The notes beneath the pieces were generated by a model. The model was not told where the DNA came from. It did not search any database and worked only from the letters and a program-made list of their open reading frames with translations. The position numbers were made by a program, and so were the translations under genes. A DNA stretch of 51,668 nucleotides from an uncultured Ruminococcus sp. (lineage in GTDB: Bacteria > Bacillota > Clostridia > Oscillospirales > Ruminococcaceae): positions 1 through 51,668 of the forward strand of contig CAMWYX010000013.1 in NCBI GenBank assembly GCA_947178575.1, written 5' to 3'. Shown piece after piece: positions 16,112-24,983 of this stretch; position 1 is the first letter of the stretch; every line of letters begins with the position of its first letter.

Positions 16112-17395
16112 TTAATTTGTCTGTTCGTCGAGTTTCACGGAAGCGGTCATTTCCTCGCCGTTTCTGACATATTTTATTGTTATTTCCTCGCCTGCCTTGT
16201 GGAGATTTTTCTGTGCATTGAGTTCATCGGCAGTTGTGATTTCCACATCATTTACAGCTGTGATAATATCGCCGGTTTTTAGTCCTGCTTTTGAAGCCGC
16301 ACTGTTTTCGGATATTTCCACGATATATACGCCTACAGGCATATTATACATATTTGAAATCGTTTCCGTTACGTCCTGACAGCTTATGCCGAGCTGAGGC
16401 TTTCCGGTGACATATCCGTATTTCATAATATCATCGACTATCTGTGAGACTTCGTTTGACGGAATTGCGAATCCTATGCCTTCAACTGATGCCGAACCGT
16501 ATGTGCTTGACATCTTTGACGAATTTATTCCGATTACCTGACCGTATTTATTTATAAGCGGACCGCCGGAGTTTCCGGAATTTATAGCTGCATCGGTCTG
16601 GATAAGATTCATTGATTTTTCGTTGATGGTGATATTTCTGTTAAGTCCGGAAACTATACCACGTGTTACTGTATTCATGAGGTCGAATCCGAGCGGATTT
16701 CCGATAGCCGTAACATCTTCTCCGAGTTTAAGAGCGTCACTGTTTCCGAACTCTGCGGCAGTAAGTTCCGTGGCATCTATTTTGAGTACGGCAAGGTCGC
16801 AGTCTGTATCATAACCGACAATTTCCGCATCATATCTGTTGTTGTCGTTGAGGAGTACGGAAACGCTGTCGGCTTTGCCTGCTCCGTACTGTGAATCATA
16901 TATAACATGGGCATTTGTCACGATATATCCGTTTTCTGTGATTACAACGCCCGTACCTGTTCCGACGGAAGTTTCTTCCGAGGGCATATTGTTGTTGAAT
17001 CCGCCGAAGAAATAACCGCCGTTATTCTGATATGTCACTGTGAACTGTGATTCAATTCCGACTACAGAGGGGAGAACTTTTTCAACGACTTCTTCCGTGC
17101 TGAGAATTTTATTGTCTGCTGAATTGGTAGTTATCAGTCCCATATTCTGAGCTTCAACTGATGACGGTGAACCGCTGTTCTCTGATACAGATACCGTCTG
17201 AACCGGAGATTCCGCAACATTGCGGTATACAGCGATTGAACTCGCAGATATAACAGCGACCGACATAAGAGAAGCCATTATTTTCAGTGCGATATGTTTC
17301 TTTGGTTTTTCGGGTTTATATAAAACAATGCTGTTCATTCCGGTTGATTTTTCTGATTCTTCTATTTCCTCAATATTGAAATTATATTCATTCAT
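16112..17395 (-). CDS. HtrA/DegP-type membrane-anchored serine protease
   Basis: This S1C-family enzyme degrades misfolded envelope proteins. The protein (about 427 residues) has a cytoplasmic N-terminus, one membrane segment (about 33-54), a chymotrypsin-like domain with the triad in T-N-A-H-V-I, D-L-A-V-L-K-I-D and G-N-S-G-G-P-L, and one PDZ domain (about 330-420). It therefore acts outside the membrane. The ATG at 17395 is chosen; a GTG at 17404 is the alternative and neither is ideally spaced from AAAAGGAA. Four phased repeats upstream suggest control by a response regulator. Confidence 0.93.
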   Translation of the reverse strand: MNEYNFNIEEIEESEKSTGMNSIVLYKPEKPKKHIALKIMASLMSVAVISASSIAVYRNVAESPVQTVSVSENSGSPSSVEAQNMGLITTNSADNKILSTEEVVEKVLPSVVGIESQFTVTYQNNGGYFFGGFNNNMPSEETSVGTGTGVVITENGYIVTNAHVIYDSQYGAGKADSVSVLLNDNNRYDAEIVGYDTDCDLAVLKIDATELTAAEFGNSDALKLGEDVTAIGNPLGFDLMNTVTRGIVSGLNRNITINEKSMNLIQTDAAINSGNSGGPLINKYGQVIGINSSKMSSTYGSASVEGIGFAIPSNEVSQIVDDIMKYGYVTGKPQLGISCQDVTETISNMYNMPVGVYIVEISENSAASKAGLKTGDIITAVNDVEITTADELNAQKNLHKAGEEITIKYVRNGEEMTASVKLDEQTN

Positions 17396-17507
17396 GATAA
17401 TCACGATTCCTTTTCTGATTTGATATTTGAGATTCAGGATTATTTGTTTTCCTTTGATGATATTAGTATACTTCCTGTTTGTGACATTAATTTGCAGTAA
17501 TTGTAAA

Positions 17508-17589
17508 AGTATATAAAAGATTTTGTGTTGTAATTTTCACCTGTCTGAAAGAAATGTGAACGAATGTGACAGAATGTGAATCAATGTGA
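17508..17589 (-). promoter_or_regulatory. Tandem-repeat operator and promoter of the HtrA-type gene
   Basis: Four direct repeats, read on the minus strand as TTCACATT, TTCACATT, GTCACATT, TTCACATT, occur at exactly 10-bp intervals (AATGTGA at 17553, 17563, 17573 and 17583 on the plus strand). A TATACT lies at 17513-17508 with no good -35 box; a second TATACT is at 17470-17465. Weak core promoter plus phased upstream repeats is the pattern of an OmpR/PhoB-type activator site. In Bacillus subtilis, htrA genes are controlled by CssRS through repeated boxes. Confidence 0.55.
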
Positions 17590-17607
17590 AAAATTGCAGA
17601 TAAAACA

Positions 17608-17646
17608 AAAAAAGAGATGTCCTGTGAATAATGACATCTCTTTTTT
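17608..17646 (-). terminator. Terminator after folD
   Basis: A 14-bp perfect stem (17608-17621 with 17633-17646, core AGAGATGTC/GACATCTCT, 11-nt loop) ends in a T-run on the minus strand, 18 bp after the folD stop. Confidence 0.9.
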
Positions 17647-17664
17647 GTAAAAAGTTATTTATTA

Positions 17665-18522
17665 TCAGCCGATACCGTTCTGCTGTTTAGCAGCCGTGAG
17701 TGTGTTTTTCATGAGCATGGCGATAGTCATAGGACCTACACCGCCGGGAACAGGAGTTATGTAACCCGCTTTCTTTTCAGCGGATTCAAAATCAACATCA
17801 CCGCAGAGCTTTCCGTTTTCGTCTCTGTCCATGCCGACATCGATAACCACAGCACCCTCTTTAATCATATCGCCGGTAATGAATTTAGCTTTTCCTATGG
17901 CGACAACAAGAATATCGGCGGTCAGGCAGATTTCCTTGAGGTTCTTTGTTTTGGAGTGACATACAGTAACAGTTCCGTTTTTCTGGAGCAGGAGCATTGA
18001 CTGAGGTTTACCCACAATATTTGAACGTCCCACAACAACGCACTGCTTTCCGGTAATATCAACGCCTGTGCTTTCGATAAGTCTCATAACTCCGGCAGGA
18101 GTGCAGGGAAGGAAAGCATATTCGCCAATCATGATTTTTCCGACGTTTACAGGGTGAAAAGCATCAACATCTTTATCCGGAGAAATAGCATTTATAACAG
18201 CTTTTTCATCTATATGTGCAGGAAGCGGAAGCTGTACAAGAATACCGTTTACTCTGTCGTCACGGTTGAGAACGTTTACGAGGTCGAGAAGCTGTTCCTG
18301 AGTAGTATTCTCGTCAAGAGCGTATTCATATGACTGGAATCCTACAGTTTCGCAGGCTTTTTTCTTGTTGTTGACGTATACACGGGAAGCGGAATCGTTT
18401 CCGACGATAACAACAGCAAGTCCTACTTTAAGACCGTTTTCCTCCCTGAGTTTTGCAGTCTCAGCTGCAACTTCTTCCTTTACTGCTGCCGAAACAGCTT
18501 TTCCGTCAATAATCTGTGCCAT
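17665..18522 (-). CDS. folD: Methylenetetrahydrofolate dehydrogenase/cyclohydrolase FolD
   Basis: The bifunctional enzyme interconverts 5,10-methylene-, methenyl- and 10-formyl-tetrahydrofolate using NADP. The 285-residue protein has V-N-N-K-K-K-A-C (catalytic lysine, Y-V-x-x-K segment), G-I-L-V-Q-L-P-L-P and the Rossmann signature [11 protein letters not shown]. The start M-A-Q-I-I-D-G-K follows AAGGAGG; a longer frame from 18582 is rejected. It is last in the yfmF-yfmH-lgt-folD operon, one base after lgt. Confidence 0.96.
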   Translation of the reverse strand: MAQIIDGKAVSAAVKEEVAAETAKLREENGLKVGLAVVIVGNDSASRVYVNNKKKACETVGFQSYEYALDENTTQEQLLDLVNVLNRDDRVNGILVQLPLPAHIDEKAVINAISPDKDVDAFHPVNVGKIMIGEYAFLPCTPAGVMRLIESTGVDITGKQCVVVGRSNIVGKPQSMLLLQKNGTVTVCHSKTKNLKEICLTADILVVAIGKAKFITGDMIKEGAVVIDVGMDRDENGKLCGDVDFESAEKKAGYITPVPGGVGPMTIAMLMKNTLTAAKQQNGIG

Positions 18523-18523
18523 T

Positions 18524-19606
18524 TTAAAAATCCTCCTTATTTTCAGCCACGATTTCATTAACTGTGGCAATTGGTTCATCATCTGAAATTATATGTTCAT
18601 TTAGGTCATTATCGTCCTCAATTCCGATTTTCCGGAGGCGTGCCTCTTCGAGTATTGCAACGGCTTCCGGAGTATTGCAGTAGAGAACAAAACTTTCGGG
18701 GTCTCGTTTTACCTTGAATCCTATTATTATCTGAAGTATCACAGAAGCGACAAGTATAATTATCGAAACTGCCTGAGATACACGTATACTTCCAATCATA
18801 AGGCTGTCTGTACGCAGACCCTCAACAACGGCTCTTTCTGCTCCGTACCATGCCATATACATGAGAAGAAGCTGACCGTCATATTTTCTGTGCTTTGCAA
18901 ATATAGCTAAAATCACGAATCCGAGCAGACACCACACTGATTCATAGAAAAAGCACGGGTGAACAGGCTGTTCCCATATCATATTGAGACCGTTTTCAAA
19001 CATACTTCCGCCCGACTGCATACTGTTGCTGATAGTTCGCTGTATTCTTCCGCCGGTCATTCCGAGGATAAAATCTGTATTTGTGCCGAAAGCCTCCTGA
19101 TTCACGAAGTTTCCCCAGCGTCCGATTCCCTGACCTATAAGGAAGCCGATAACGCTGATGTCAAGCATCGGAAGAATTTTTATTTTTCTGATTCTGCATA
19201 TTGTCAGTCCGACTATTACCGCACCGATAATTCCGCCGTATATGGCAAGTCCGCCGCTGCGGATATTTATCGCAGCGAGGAGACTTGCGGAAAAGGTATC
19301 TTTTTTATAGTCTTTGAGATTCATGAGAACATAATAAATTCTTGCACCGATAATTCCGCCGATTACACCGCCTATTACGGCATCGATGGCTTTATCGGAA
19401 TCAACGCCGAATTTTTTCATTCGGGGAAAGCAGTAGAGCATTGCAAGCAGAAGTCCGGATATAATAATCAGTGCATACCATTGTATATCAATTCCGGCAA
19501 TTGTGAATGCGGTGGGGTCGATATGAAATTTCCAGCCGAGTTCGGGAAACTGTATTTCGTAAATATCTTTAATCATTTCCGTGCTGTTTACTTCCGTTCC
19601 GTTCAC
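18524..19606 (-). CDS. lgt: Prolipoprotein diacylglyceryl transferase Lgt
   Basis: Lgt attaches diacylglycerol to the lipobox cysteine of preprolipoproteins. The 360-residue protein has seven membrane segments, the signature [13 protein letters not shown] (about 163-175) and H-P-C-F-F-Y-E-S, both essential in the family. A polar C-terminal tail of about 60 residues rich in Glu and Asp extends beyond the usual length of about 270-290. The start overlaps the previous stop by four bases (ATGA), so it is translationally coupled to the M16 peptidase gene. Confidence 0.95.
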   Translation of the reverse strand: MNGTEVNSTEMIKDIYEIQFPELGWKFHIDPTAFTIAGIDIQWYALIIISGLLLAMLYCFPRMKKFGVDSDKAIDAVIGGVIGGIIGARIYYVLMNLKDYKKDTFSASLLAAINIRSGGLAIYGGIIGAVIVGLTICRIRKIKILPMLDISVIGFLIGQGIGRWGNFVNQEAFGTNTDFILGMTGGRIQRTISNSMQSGGSMFENGLNMIWEQPVHPCFFYESVWCLLGFVILAIFAKHRKYDGQLLLMYMAWYGAERAVVEGLRTDSLMIGSIRVSQAVSIIILVASVILQIIIGFKVKRDPESFVLYCNTPEAVAILEEARLRKIGIEDDNDLNEHIISDDEPIATVNEIVAENKEDF

Positions 19607-20889
19607 TGATTTCCGCTCCTTTCGATAACCGAAAGCACAATGCGGTCGGGACGGAGTTCTTTTCTGATGAAGTCAAGCACATCTCCGGAACGGAGAGAAG
19701 ATACTATATCAATGGCATCAAAAGGAGCTGCACCGGCCATATGAGCATTCAGCATAATGCTTCCCACGGCATTGACGTTATTGAACTGTCGCACGAGGTC
19801 TCCGTAGAAAGATTTTTTCAGTCTGCTGAAAACGTTTTCAGCAATTCCGTCACGGCAGATTTTTTCTATTTCGTCGGTCAGAGCTTTTTTCACGATGTCG
19901 GGATATTCTGATTCACCGTCGAATATTACAGAAAAGTATCCGTCTCCGCAGAACACATCACCGGTAAAGCTTCCGTTTATGATTCCGTCCGATAAAAGTC
20001 TGTTGTACATTTCGGAAGCAGGGTCGGCGATTATTCCGACGGCTATCGAGGCTATCATGTTTTTTTCAAGAAGATTTCCGACGGCAGGGACGCATTTATA
20101 TCCAATCTGGAACATAGACATACCGACAGGCAGTTTTTCGTATATTTCCGGCTGTGCAATATCTTCCGGCTCGTCTGGGAAAACTGTTTCAAGACCCTTG
20201 TCCTCACACGGTTTAAGGAGTTCGTCACATATTGCGAGAACTTCATCGGCACCGACATTTCCGGCAACCGAAAGCACCATATTATTAAGATTGTAGAACG
20301 TATCATAGCATTTATACAGGAGTTCGGCATCAATCTGTGCGATACTTTCCTGAGTTCCGGCAATATCAATTTTTACTGGGTGGTTGTGATACATACATTT
20401 CAGTGTATTGAATAATACACGCCACTGGGGATTATCGTTTGTCATGCAGATTTCCTGACCTATGATTCCCTGTTCTTTCTCTACGTTTTCTTTTGTGAAA
20501 TAAGGTTTCTGAACAAAGTCGAGGAGTATGCGGAGGTTTTCGGTATAATTCTTTGTGCATGAAAACAGATAGCAGGTTCTGTCAAATGAAGTGAATGCAT
20601 TGCCCGAAGCTCCGGTTTCGGCATAGAGTTCAAATACACCGCAATCCTCATTTTCAAAAAGTTTATGCTCAAGGAAGTGTGCGATTCCGTTGGGAACGGA
20701 AGTATATTCCGTATCGGAAGCGGTTTTGAAAATAGTATTTACAGAGCCGTATTTAGTTCCGAACATGGCGTATACAGAGCTGAAACCTTTCATTTCGCTG
20801 ATATAAATATCAAGACCGCTGGAATGCTTTACGTGTACGCATGATGTTCCGGTGCTTTTACAGGTGAGAATTTCTTTTTTGTTCATCAT
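19603..20889 (-). CDS. yfmH: M16 family metallopeptidase, YfmH type (EF-P modification-associated)
   Basis: The 428-residue pitrilysin-type protease has the inverted zinc motif H-F-L-E-H (about 68-72) and the downstream glutamate in E-K-E-Q-G-I-I-G-Q-E. In Firmicutes this gene pairs with yfmF; NCBI names both as associated with 5-aminopentanol modification of EF-P. Here the motif-bearing gene lies directly after its motif-lacking partner (ATGA overlap), as expected for a heterodimer of active and inactive subunits. The actual substrate is not established from sequence. Confidence 0.88.
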   Translation of the reverse strand: MMNKKEILTCKSTGTSCVHVKHSSGLDIYISEMKGFSSVYAMFGTKYGSVNTIFKTASDTEYTSVPNGIAHFLEHKLFENEDCGVFELYAETGASGNAFTSFDRTCYLFSCTKNYTENLRILLDFVQKPYFTKENVEKEQGIIGQEICMTNDNPQWRVLFNTLKCMYHNHPVKIDIAGTQESIAQIDAELLYKCYDTFYNLNNMVLSVAGNVGADEVLAICDELLKPCEDKGLETVFPDEPEDIAQPEIYEKLPVGMSMFQIGYKCVPAVGNLLEKNMIASIAVGIIADPASEMYNRLLSDGIINGSFTGDVFCGDGYFSVIFDGESEYPDIVKKALTDEIEKICRDGIAENVFSRLKKSFYGDLVRQFNNVNAVGSIMLNAHMAGAAPFDAIDIVSSLRSGDVLDFIRKELRPDRIVLSVIERSGNQ

Positions 20890-22148
20890 TCAACCTCCTT
20901 GCCGAGCATATGGAAAGTACAGTCATGAGAGACAGTTCGGGCAGCCTGAACTATGCGTTCTTTTGAAACACTGCATATGCGTTTATATTTTTCAAGGGGA
21001 GTGATATAATCGCCGTCGCAGAACCGCTCAAAATACCACGAGGCATATGATGCCGGCGTATCGCCGACAGCTGTATAGCCGTTTTCGAGTGCAAGAATCA
21101 CACTTCTGATTTCGTCGTCCGAAATATTTCCGTTTTTCATTTCGTCAAGCTGATTGAAAATTTCTTTGGTGGCGGCAGGAATATTTTCCTTTTCAACTCC
21201 GCAGTCAATTATAAAGCTGTTTTTTGGTTCATTGTATCTGCAAGAGCAGTAATAGCAAAGGCTTAGTTTTTCACGCACATTGACGAACAGCTTTGATACA
21301 GGCGTACCGCCGAGAATAAGTGACATGAGATAAAGTGCATCGTAATCGGTACTGTCGCTTTTTAGTGAAAAGGCGATTTTTGCCTGACCGACATCAAGTT
21401 TTTCGGTAACGAGCTCCGGAGCAGGTTTGACAGGACTCGCCGAACGGAACGGGAATGATGCAGGCTGTCGTCCGGTTTTCGCAAAGTTTTCGGCGAAAAT
21501 ATCAGCGACGGAATCGTCTTTCTCCGGTGAAACGTAGAATATTTCCACCTGAGCGGTCTGCATAAGTTTTTTATATGCCTCGAAAGCGGATTCCGGAGTT
21601 ACAGCCTGAGCGGTTTCAAGTGTACCATGGCTTGGAAGTTCAGCCGGTTCGCCCCTATATGCAAGCCGTGCCGTCCGGTTTATGGTATAGGAACGCTTAT
21701 CATTGATTTCCGTGATAATACTGTCAAGAATATCCTTTCGGGTTATTCTGAAAGCCTCATCGTTGAAAGCGTTGTTTTCTGCATACGGATTGAATATGCA
21801 GTTTTTCACTGTTTCGAGCATCTGAGCCGATATATTTTCATTTTCGAGGGCAAAGCGGTTGTGAATCCATGATGAAGATATAGTGATTATCTGCAAATCG
21901 CCTCTTTTTCTTACAGATGAATGAATATCCGAACCATAAAGGGAGAAAAGCCGTTCATTCAGTTCGGCGAATGTTTTAAGTTCCGAATTATTTGTACTGA
22001 GAATACCGCTTACAAAAGCGTATTCGGATACGGTGCTTTTATCCAGTTCCGTGATGAAGTTGACGTACAAGGAACAGGTATTGAATTTTTCGTCGATAAC
22101 GGTGGAAAATCCAATGTTATCGCCTATGATTTTACGATTATAATTCAT
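20886..22148 (-). CDS. yfmF: M16 family peptidase homologue, YfmF type, lacking the zinc motif
   Basis: The 420-residue protein is a pitrilysin-fold homologue with no HxxEH in its N-terminal domain, so it cannot bind catalytic zinc. It keeps the second-domain motif G-G-T-P-V-S-K-L-F and the substrate-holding R/Y segment L-C-Y-Y-C-S-C-R-Y. This loss is normal for the YfmF branch, the non-catalytic partner of YfmH. It is first gene of the yfmF-yfmH-lgt-folD operon. Confidence 0.85.
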   Translation of the reverse strand: MNYNRKIIGDNIGFSTVIDEKFNTCSLYVNFITELDKSTVSEYAFVSGILSTNNSELKTFAELNERLFSLYGSDIHSSVRKRGDLQIITISSSWIHNRFALENENISAQMLETVKNCIFNPYAENNAFNDEAFRITRKDILDSIITEINDKRSYTINRTARLAYRGEPAELPSHGTLETAQAVTPESAFEAYKKLMQTAQVEIFYVSPEKDDSVADIFAENFAKTGRQPASFPFRSASPVKPAPELVTEKLDVGQAKIAFSLKSDSTDYDALYLMSLILGGTPVSKLFVNVREKLSLCYYCSCRYNEPKNSFIIDCGVEKENIPAATKEIFNQLDEMKNGNISDDEIRSVILALENGYTAVGDTPASYASWYFERFCDGDYITPLEKYKRICSVSKERIVQAARTVSHDCTFHMLGKEVE

Positions 22149-22206
22149 TTGGATTATCTCCTGATAATTTGATTTTATATGGATTATTCTGTGGGTTACG
22201 GAATAT

Positions 22207-22235
22207 ATTATACCATATTCTGAATCAGATTACCA
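22207..22235 (-). promoter_or_regulatory. Extended -10 promoter of the yfmF-yfmH-lgt-folD operon
   Basis: On the minus strand TGGTATAAT (-10 box 22212-22207) carries the extended TGn motif; the -35 hexamer TGGTAA (22235-22230, 17-bp spacing) is weak. It lies about 60 bp ahead of the yfmF start. Confidence 0.6.
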
Positions 22236-22438
22236 TATATTCCGATAATTTTTTTTAAGAATCTGATATATATCGTCATAATGCATAAATTATCACGTTT
22301 ATTTTTCTGCGATTTTTACAATAAATTTCAGAATAATTCCGGACAGGTTTAATTAATTATATATCAGGAATTTTTTTATAGTCTGATATAAAAAAGTCCG
22401 ATGAAAATATTACAAATAGTTACAAAAATAAAAATCCC
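22236..22438. other. AT-rich intergenic region between divergent operons
   Basis: The stretch between the divergent promoters of yfmF and the MBOAT gene holds no open frame with a ribosome site and no convincing RNA structure. It is AT-rich, with repeated GATATA and AATAATT motifs that could be curved DNA or part of a promoter upstream region. I see nothing else in it. Confidence 0.5.
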
Positions 22439-22532
22439 TTGAAATTTGTGGAAATTGTGTGTAAAATAGTATATGTGACATTGTGAGTTTTTTCACAATT
22501 CTACAGATATTGCACCGGATTTCACGTATAAT
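22439..22532 (+). promoter_or_regulatory. Promoter(s) and inverted repeat ahead of the MBOAT gene
   Basis: TTGAAA (22439-22444), 17 bp and TAAAAT (22462-22467) form a good promoter. Just downstream lies an inverted repeat ATTGTGA / TCACAAT (22480-22486 and 22493-22499, 6-bp gap), a candidate repressor operator or RNA hairpin. A second -10 box TATAAT (22527-22532) follows with no clear -35. The operator role is inference. Confidence 0.6.
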
Positions 22533-22623
22533 ATTAAATCAAATCACAAAAATCTGTGCATTATGCAGATAGATATATCAGGAACAAAAGAAACAACAAA
22601 AAATCAGCAAAAAGGGTGATGTG

Positions 22624-24033
22624 ATGGTATTCAGCAGTCTGGAATTTATTTTTATCTTCCTGCCTGTGTTCATGGCAGTCTATGCTCTTGTTCCGCCAAA
22701 ATATAAAAATGCAGTTGTTTTCGGCGGAAGCGTTTACTTCTACAGCATAGGCTTTACCGATGTCGGAAGCGGAAACAGACTGATGTATACAGTACTTTTT
22801 CTGCTGACAATGATTGTCAATTTCATACTCGGCGAATTTATGGACGAGTTCCGGAAACTTAAACGGCTTTGGCTTCTGATAGGCATAATTTTTAATTTTT
22901 CATGGCTTCTGTTTTTTAAATATTCTGCATTCGCCATTGAAAATATTAATTCTCTGTTCGGAGCAGATTTCACGGTAAAGAATATAATTCTTCCTATCGG
23001 CATAAGTTTTTATACGTTCCAGAATATGTCGTATGTCGTTGATGTTTACCGCAGAGATACAAAAGCCGAAAAGAGCTTCATAAACTACGGAGCATATATA
23101 AGTATGTTTCCTCAGCTTATAGCAGGTCCTATTGTTACATATTCGACGGTCGCCGAACAGCTCCGCAACCGTACTCACAGTATACGCAAAGTCGATGACG
23201 GATTGCAGATGTTTACAATCGGACTCGGATATAAGGTTCTGATAGCGAATCAGCTCGGCGGACTGTGGAGCGATTTGAATATGATAGGCTATGAGAATAT
23301 TTCAACTCCTCTCGCATGGCTCGGAATAATAGCATACAGTTTTCAGCTTTATTTCGATTTTATGGGATATTCATACATGGCTATCGGTCTCGGCAGTATA
23401 ATGGGATTTACTATTCCGAAAAACTTTGATTATCCTTATCTGTCCCTGACTATGACGGAGTTCTGGAGACGCTGGCATATCACGCTCGGAAGCTGGTTCA
23501 GGGAATACATATATATTCCGCTCGGAGGAAGCAGAGAGGGAAGTTCAAAACTTATCCGCAATTCCCTTATAGTGTGGCTTTTTACCGGACTCTGGCACGG
23601 AGCAAGCTGGAATTTCGTATTATGGGGACTTGTTCTTTTTGGTCTCATAATGCTTGAAAAATTCGCAATAGGAAAATTCCTGAATAAATACAAGTTTATC
23701 GGACACGCTTATATGATTCTGATTATTCCGCTGACATGGCTTCTTTTTGCCGTGACAGATTTTCATAGTCTGGGAGTATATTTCGGCAGACTCTTCGGAA
23801 TTGCTCCGCAGGGAGATTATATCGTAAATGCCGGAGATTATGCGAAATACTGGGGAATATACGGCAAATGGTTCATTGCAGGATTATTGTTCTCAACAAG
23901 AATACCGGCAATTATATATAAAAAGATAAAGGGTTCTCCTTTCTGTGCGGTTCTGCTTCTTGCAATATTCTGGTCGGCGGTTTACTGTATGTATAAGGGT
24001 ATGGACGACCCGTTCATGTATTTCAGATTCTAA
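22624..24033 (+). CDS. MBOAT family membrane O-acyltransferase (AlgI/DltB-like)
   Basis: The 469-residue polytopic protein moves acyl groups across the membrane onto surface polymers. It has the MBOAT signatures F-W-R-R-W-H-I-T-L-G-S-W-F-R-E-Y-I-Y-I-P-L-G-G (about 278-300, with one histidine) and the catalytic histidine in L-W-H-G-A-S-W-N (about 322). Start: ATG at 22624 behind AAGGGTGAT. The following SGNH-fold gene makes an AlgI plus AlgX/J-like pair, so acetylation of an exopolysaccharide or wall polymer is the best guess. Confidence 0.92.
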   Translation: MVFSSLEFIFIFLPVFMAVYALVPPKYKNAVVFGGSVYFYSIGFTDVGSGNRLMYTVLFLLTMIVNFILGEFMDEFRKLKRLWLLIGIIFNFSWLLFFKYSAFAIENINSLFGADFTVKNIILPIGISFYTFQNMSYVVDVYRRDTKAEKSFINYGAYISMFPQLIAGPIVTYSTVAEQLRNRTHSIRKVDDGLQMFTIGLGYKVLIANQLGGLWSDLNMIGYENISTPLAWLGIIAYSFQLYFDFMGYSYMAIGLGSIMGFTIPKNFDYPYLSLTMTEFWRRWHITLGSWFREYIYIPLGGSREGSSKLIRNSLIVWLFTGLWHGASWNFVLWGLVLFGLIMLEKFAIGKFLNKYKFIGHAYMILIIPLTWLLFAVTDFHSLGVYFGRLFGIAPQGDYIVNAGDYAKYWGIYGKWFIAGLLFSTRIPAIIYKKIKGSPFCAVLLLAIFWSAVYCMYKGMDDPFMYFRF

Positions 24034-24070
24034 AGATAGATATATAAATATAAAACGGAGACGATAGAAT

Positions 24071-24943
24071 ATGAATAAATTCAAACAGAACCTCTATACG
24101 GTTCTTCTTATAGGTACGTGCCTTGTGGCATCGCCGTTTATTTTCCACAGAATATGGAAGACCAGTGCAGATGCAAAGAAAAACTTTGATGTTCCTCCTC
24201 CGCCGGTGGTTACAAATTCTGTTGCTTCTCCGGCAGAGAAAGACAATCCGCCGGAAGTTCCCCACGAAACTTCTGCTTCTTCCGATAACGTACAGACTTC
24301 TGAAACCATTCCGGCTTCTGTACCTGCTGAACCCGTTACCGATGCCGAACCCGCCTTTGTTCTGAATAATGATTTTGTTCAGAGCGAACTCAGCTATTTT
24401 GACGACGCACTGTTTATCGGGGATTCCCGTACCGTTGGAATAAAGGAATACGGAACATTTGTAAATTCTGATTTCTTCTGTTCGGTCGGTCTTGCGGCTT
24501 CAAATATTGAAAGCGAATACGTCAACGGTACGAATTTTGACAGCGTGATTAAAAATAAGCAGTACGGCAAAGTTTACATAATGCTCGGAATAAATGAAGT
24601 CGGAAACGATTTTGAATTTACTATGAACGAATACAGAAAAATTGTCGAGAAAGTACGGACAAATCAGCCGAATGCGATTATATACATACAGGGAAATCTT
24701 CATGTTGCGTATTCTGCAGAAACCACGGCAATAAACAACGAGAGAATAAATTATCTCAACAGCAGACTTTCAACGCTTGCGGACAATTCAAAGATATTCT
24801 ACATTGATATAAATGAAGTCTATGATGATTCAAGCGGTTATCTCACCGAATCATATACTTCCGACGGCATACACCCCCTTGCACGTTATTATATGCAGTG
24901 GTGCGACTGGCTCTGTACAAAGACGATAATTCCGGTAACGTGA
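24071..24943 (+). CDS. Membrane-anchored SGNH/GDSL-type hydrolase or acetyltransferase
   Basis: The 290-residue protein has an N-terminal membrane anchor (about 8-28), a Pro/Ser/Thr/Glu-rich spacer (about 40-95) and an extracellular SGNH domain: nucleophile serine in I-G-D-S-R-T-V-G (about 117-124), glycine/asparagine block L-G-I-N-E-V-G and the Asp/His block S-D-G-I-H-P-L near 279. It follows the MBOAT gene by 37 bp. The MBOAT protein would present acetyl groups at the cell surface and this protein would transfer or remove them. The direction of catalysis cannot be told. Confidence 0.85.
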   Translation: MNKFKQNLYTVLLIGTCLVASPFIFHRIWKTSADAKKNFDVPPPPVVTNSVASPAEKDNPPEVPHETSASSDNVQTSETIPASVPAEPVTDAEPAFVLNNDFVQSELSYFDDALFIGDSRTVGIKEYGTFVNSDFFCSVGLAASNIESEYVNGTNFDSVIKNKQYGKVYIMLGINEVGNDFEFTMNEYRKIVEKVRTNQPNAIIYIQGNLHVAYSAETTAINNERINYLNSRLSTLADNSKIFYIDINEVYDDSSGYLTESYTSDGIHPLARYYMQWCDWLCTKTIIPVT

Positions 24944-24950
24944 TAATAAG

Positions 24951-24980
24951 AAATTCCGCTTTTTACGGCGGAATTTTTTT
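24951..24980. terminator. Terminator between SGNH gene and ispE
   Basis: The stem AAATTCCGC / GCGGAATTT (24951-24959 with 24968-24976) and a run of T on the plus strand end the MBOAT-SGNH transcript; it may also stop the convergent ispE transcript. Confidence 0.85.
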
Positions 24981-24983
24981 TGA

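Noticed and set aside
17553..17589. CRISPR or microsatellite array
   Set aside because: Four 10-bp repeats without spacer diversity or cas genes; position upstream of a stress protease favours an operator.
18959..19609. 216-codon plus-strand frame
   Set aside because: Antisense to lgt, whose signatures are complete; composition (Ser, Tyr, Asn, His rich) is that of a non-coding shadow.
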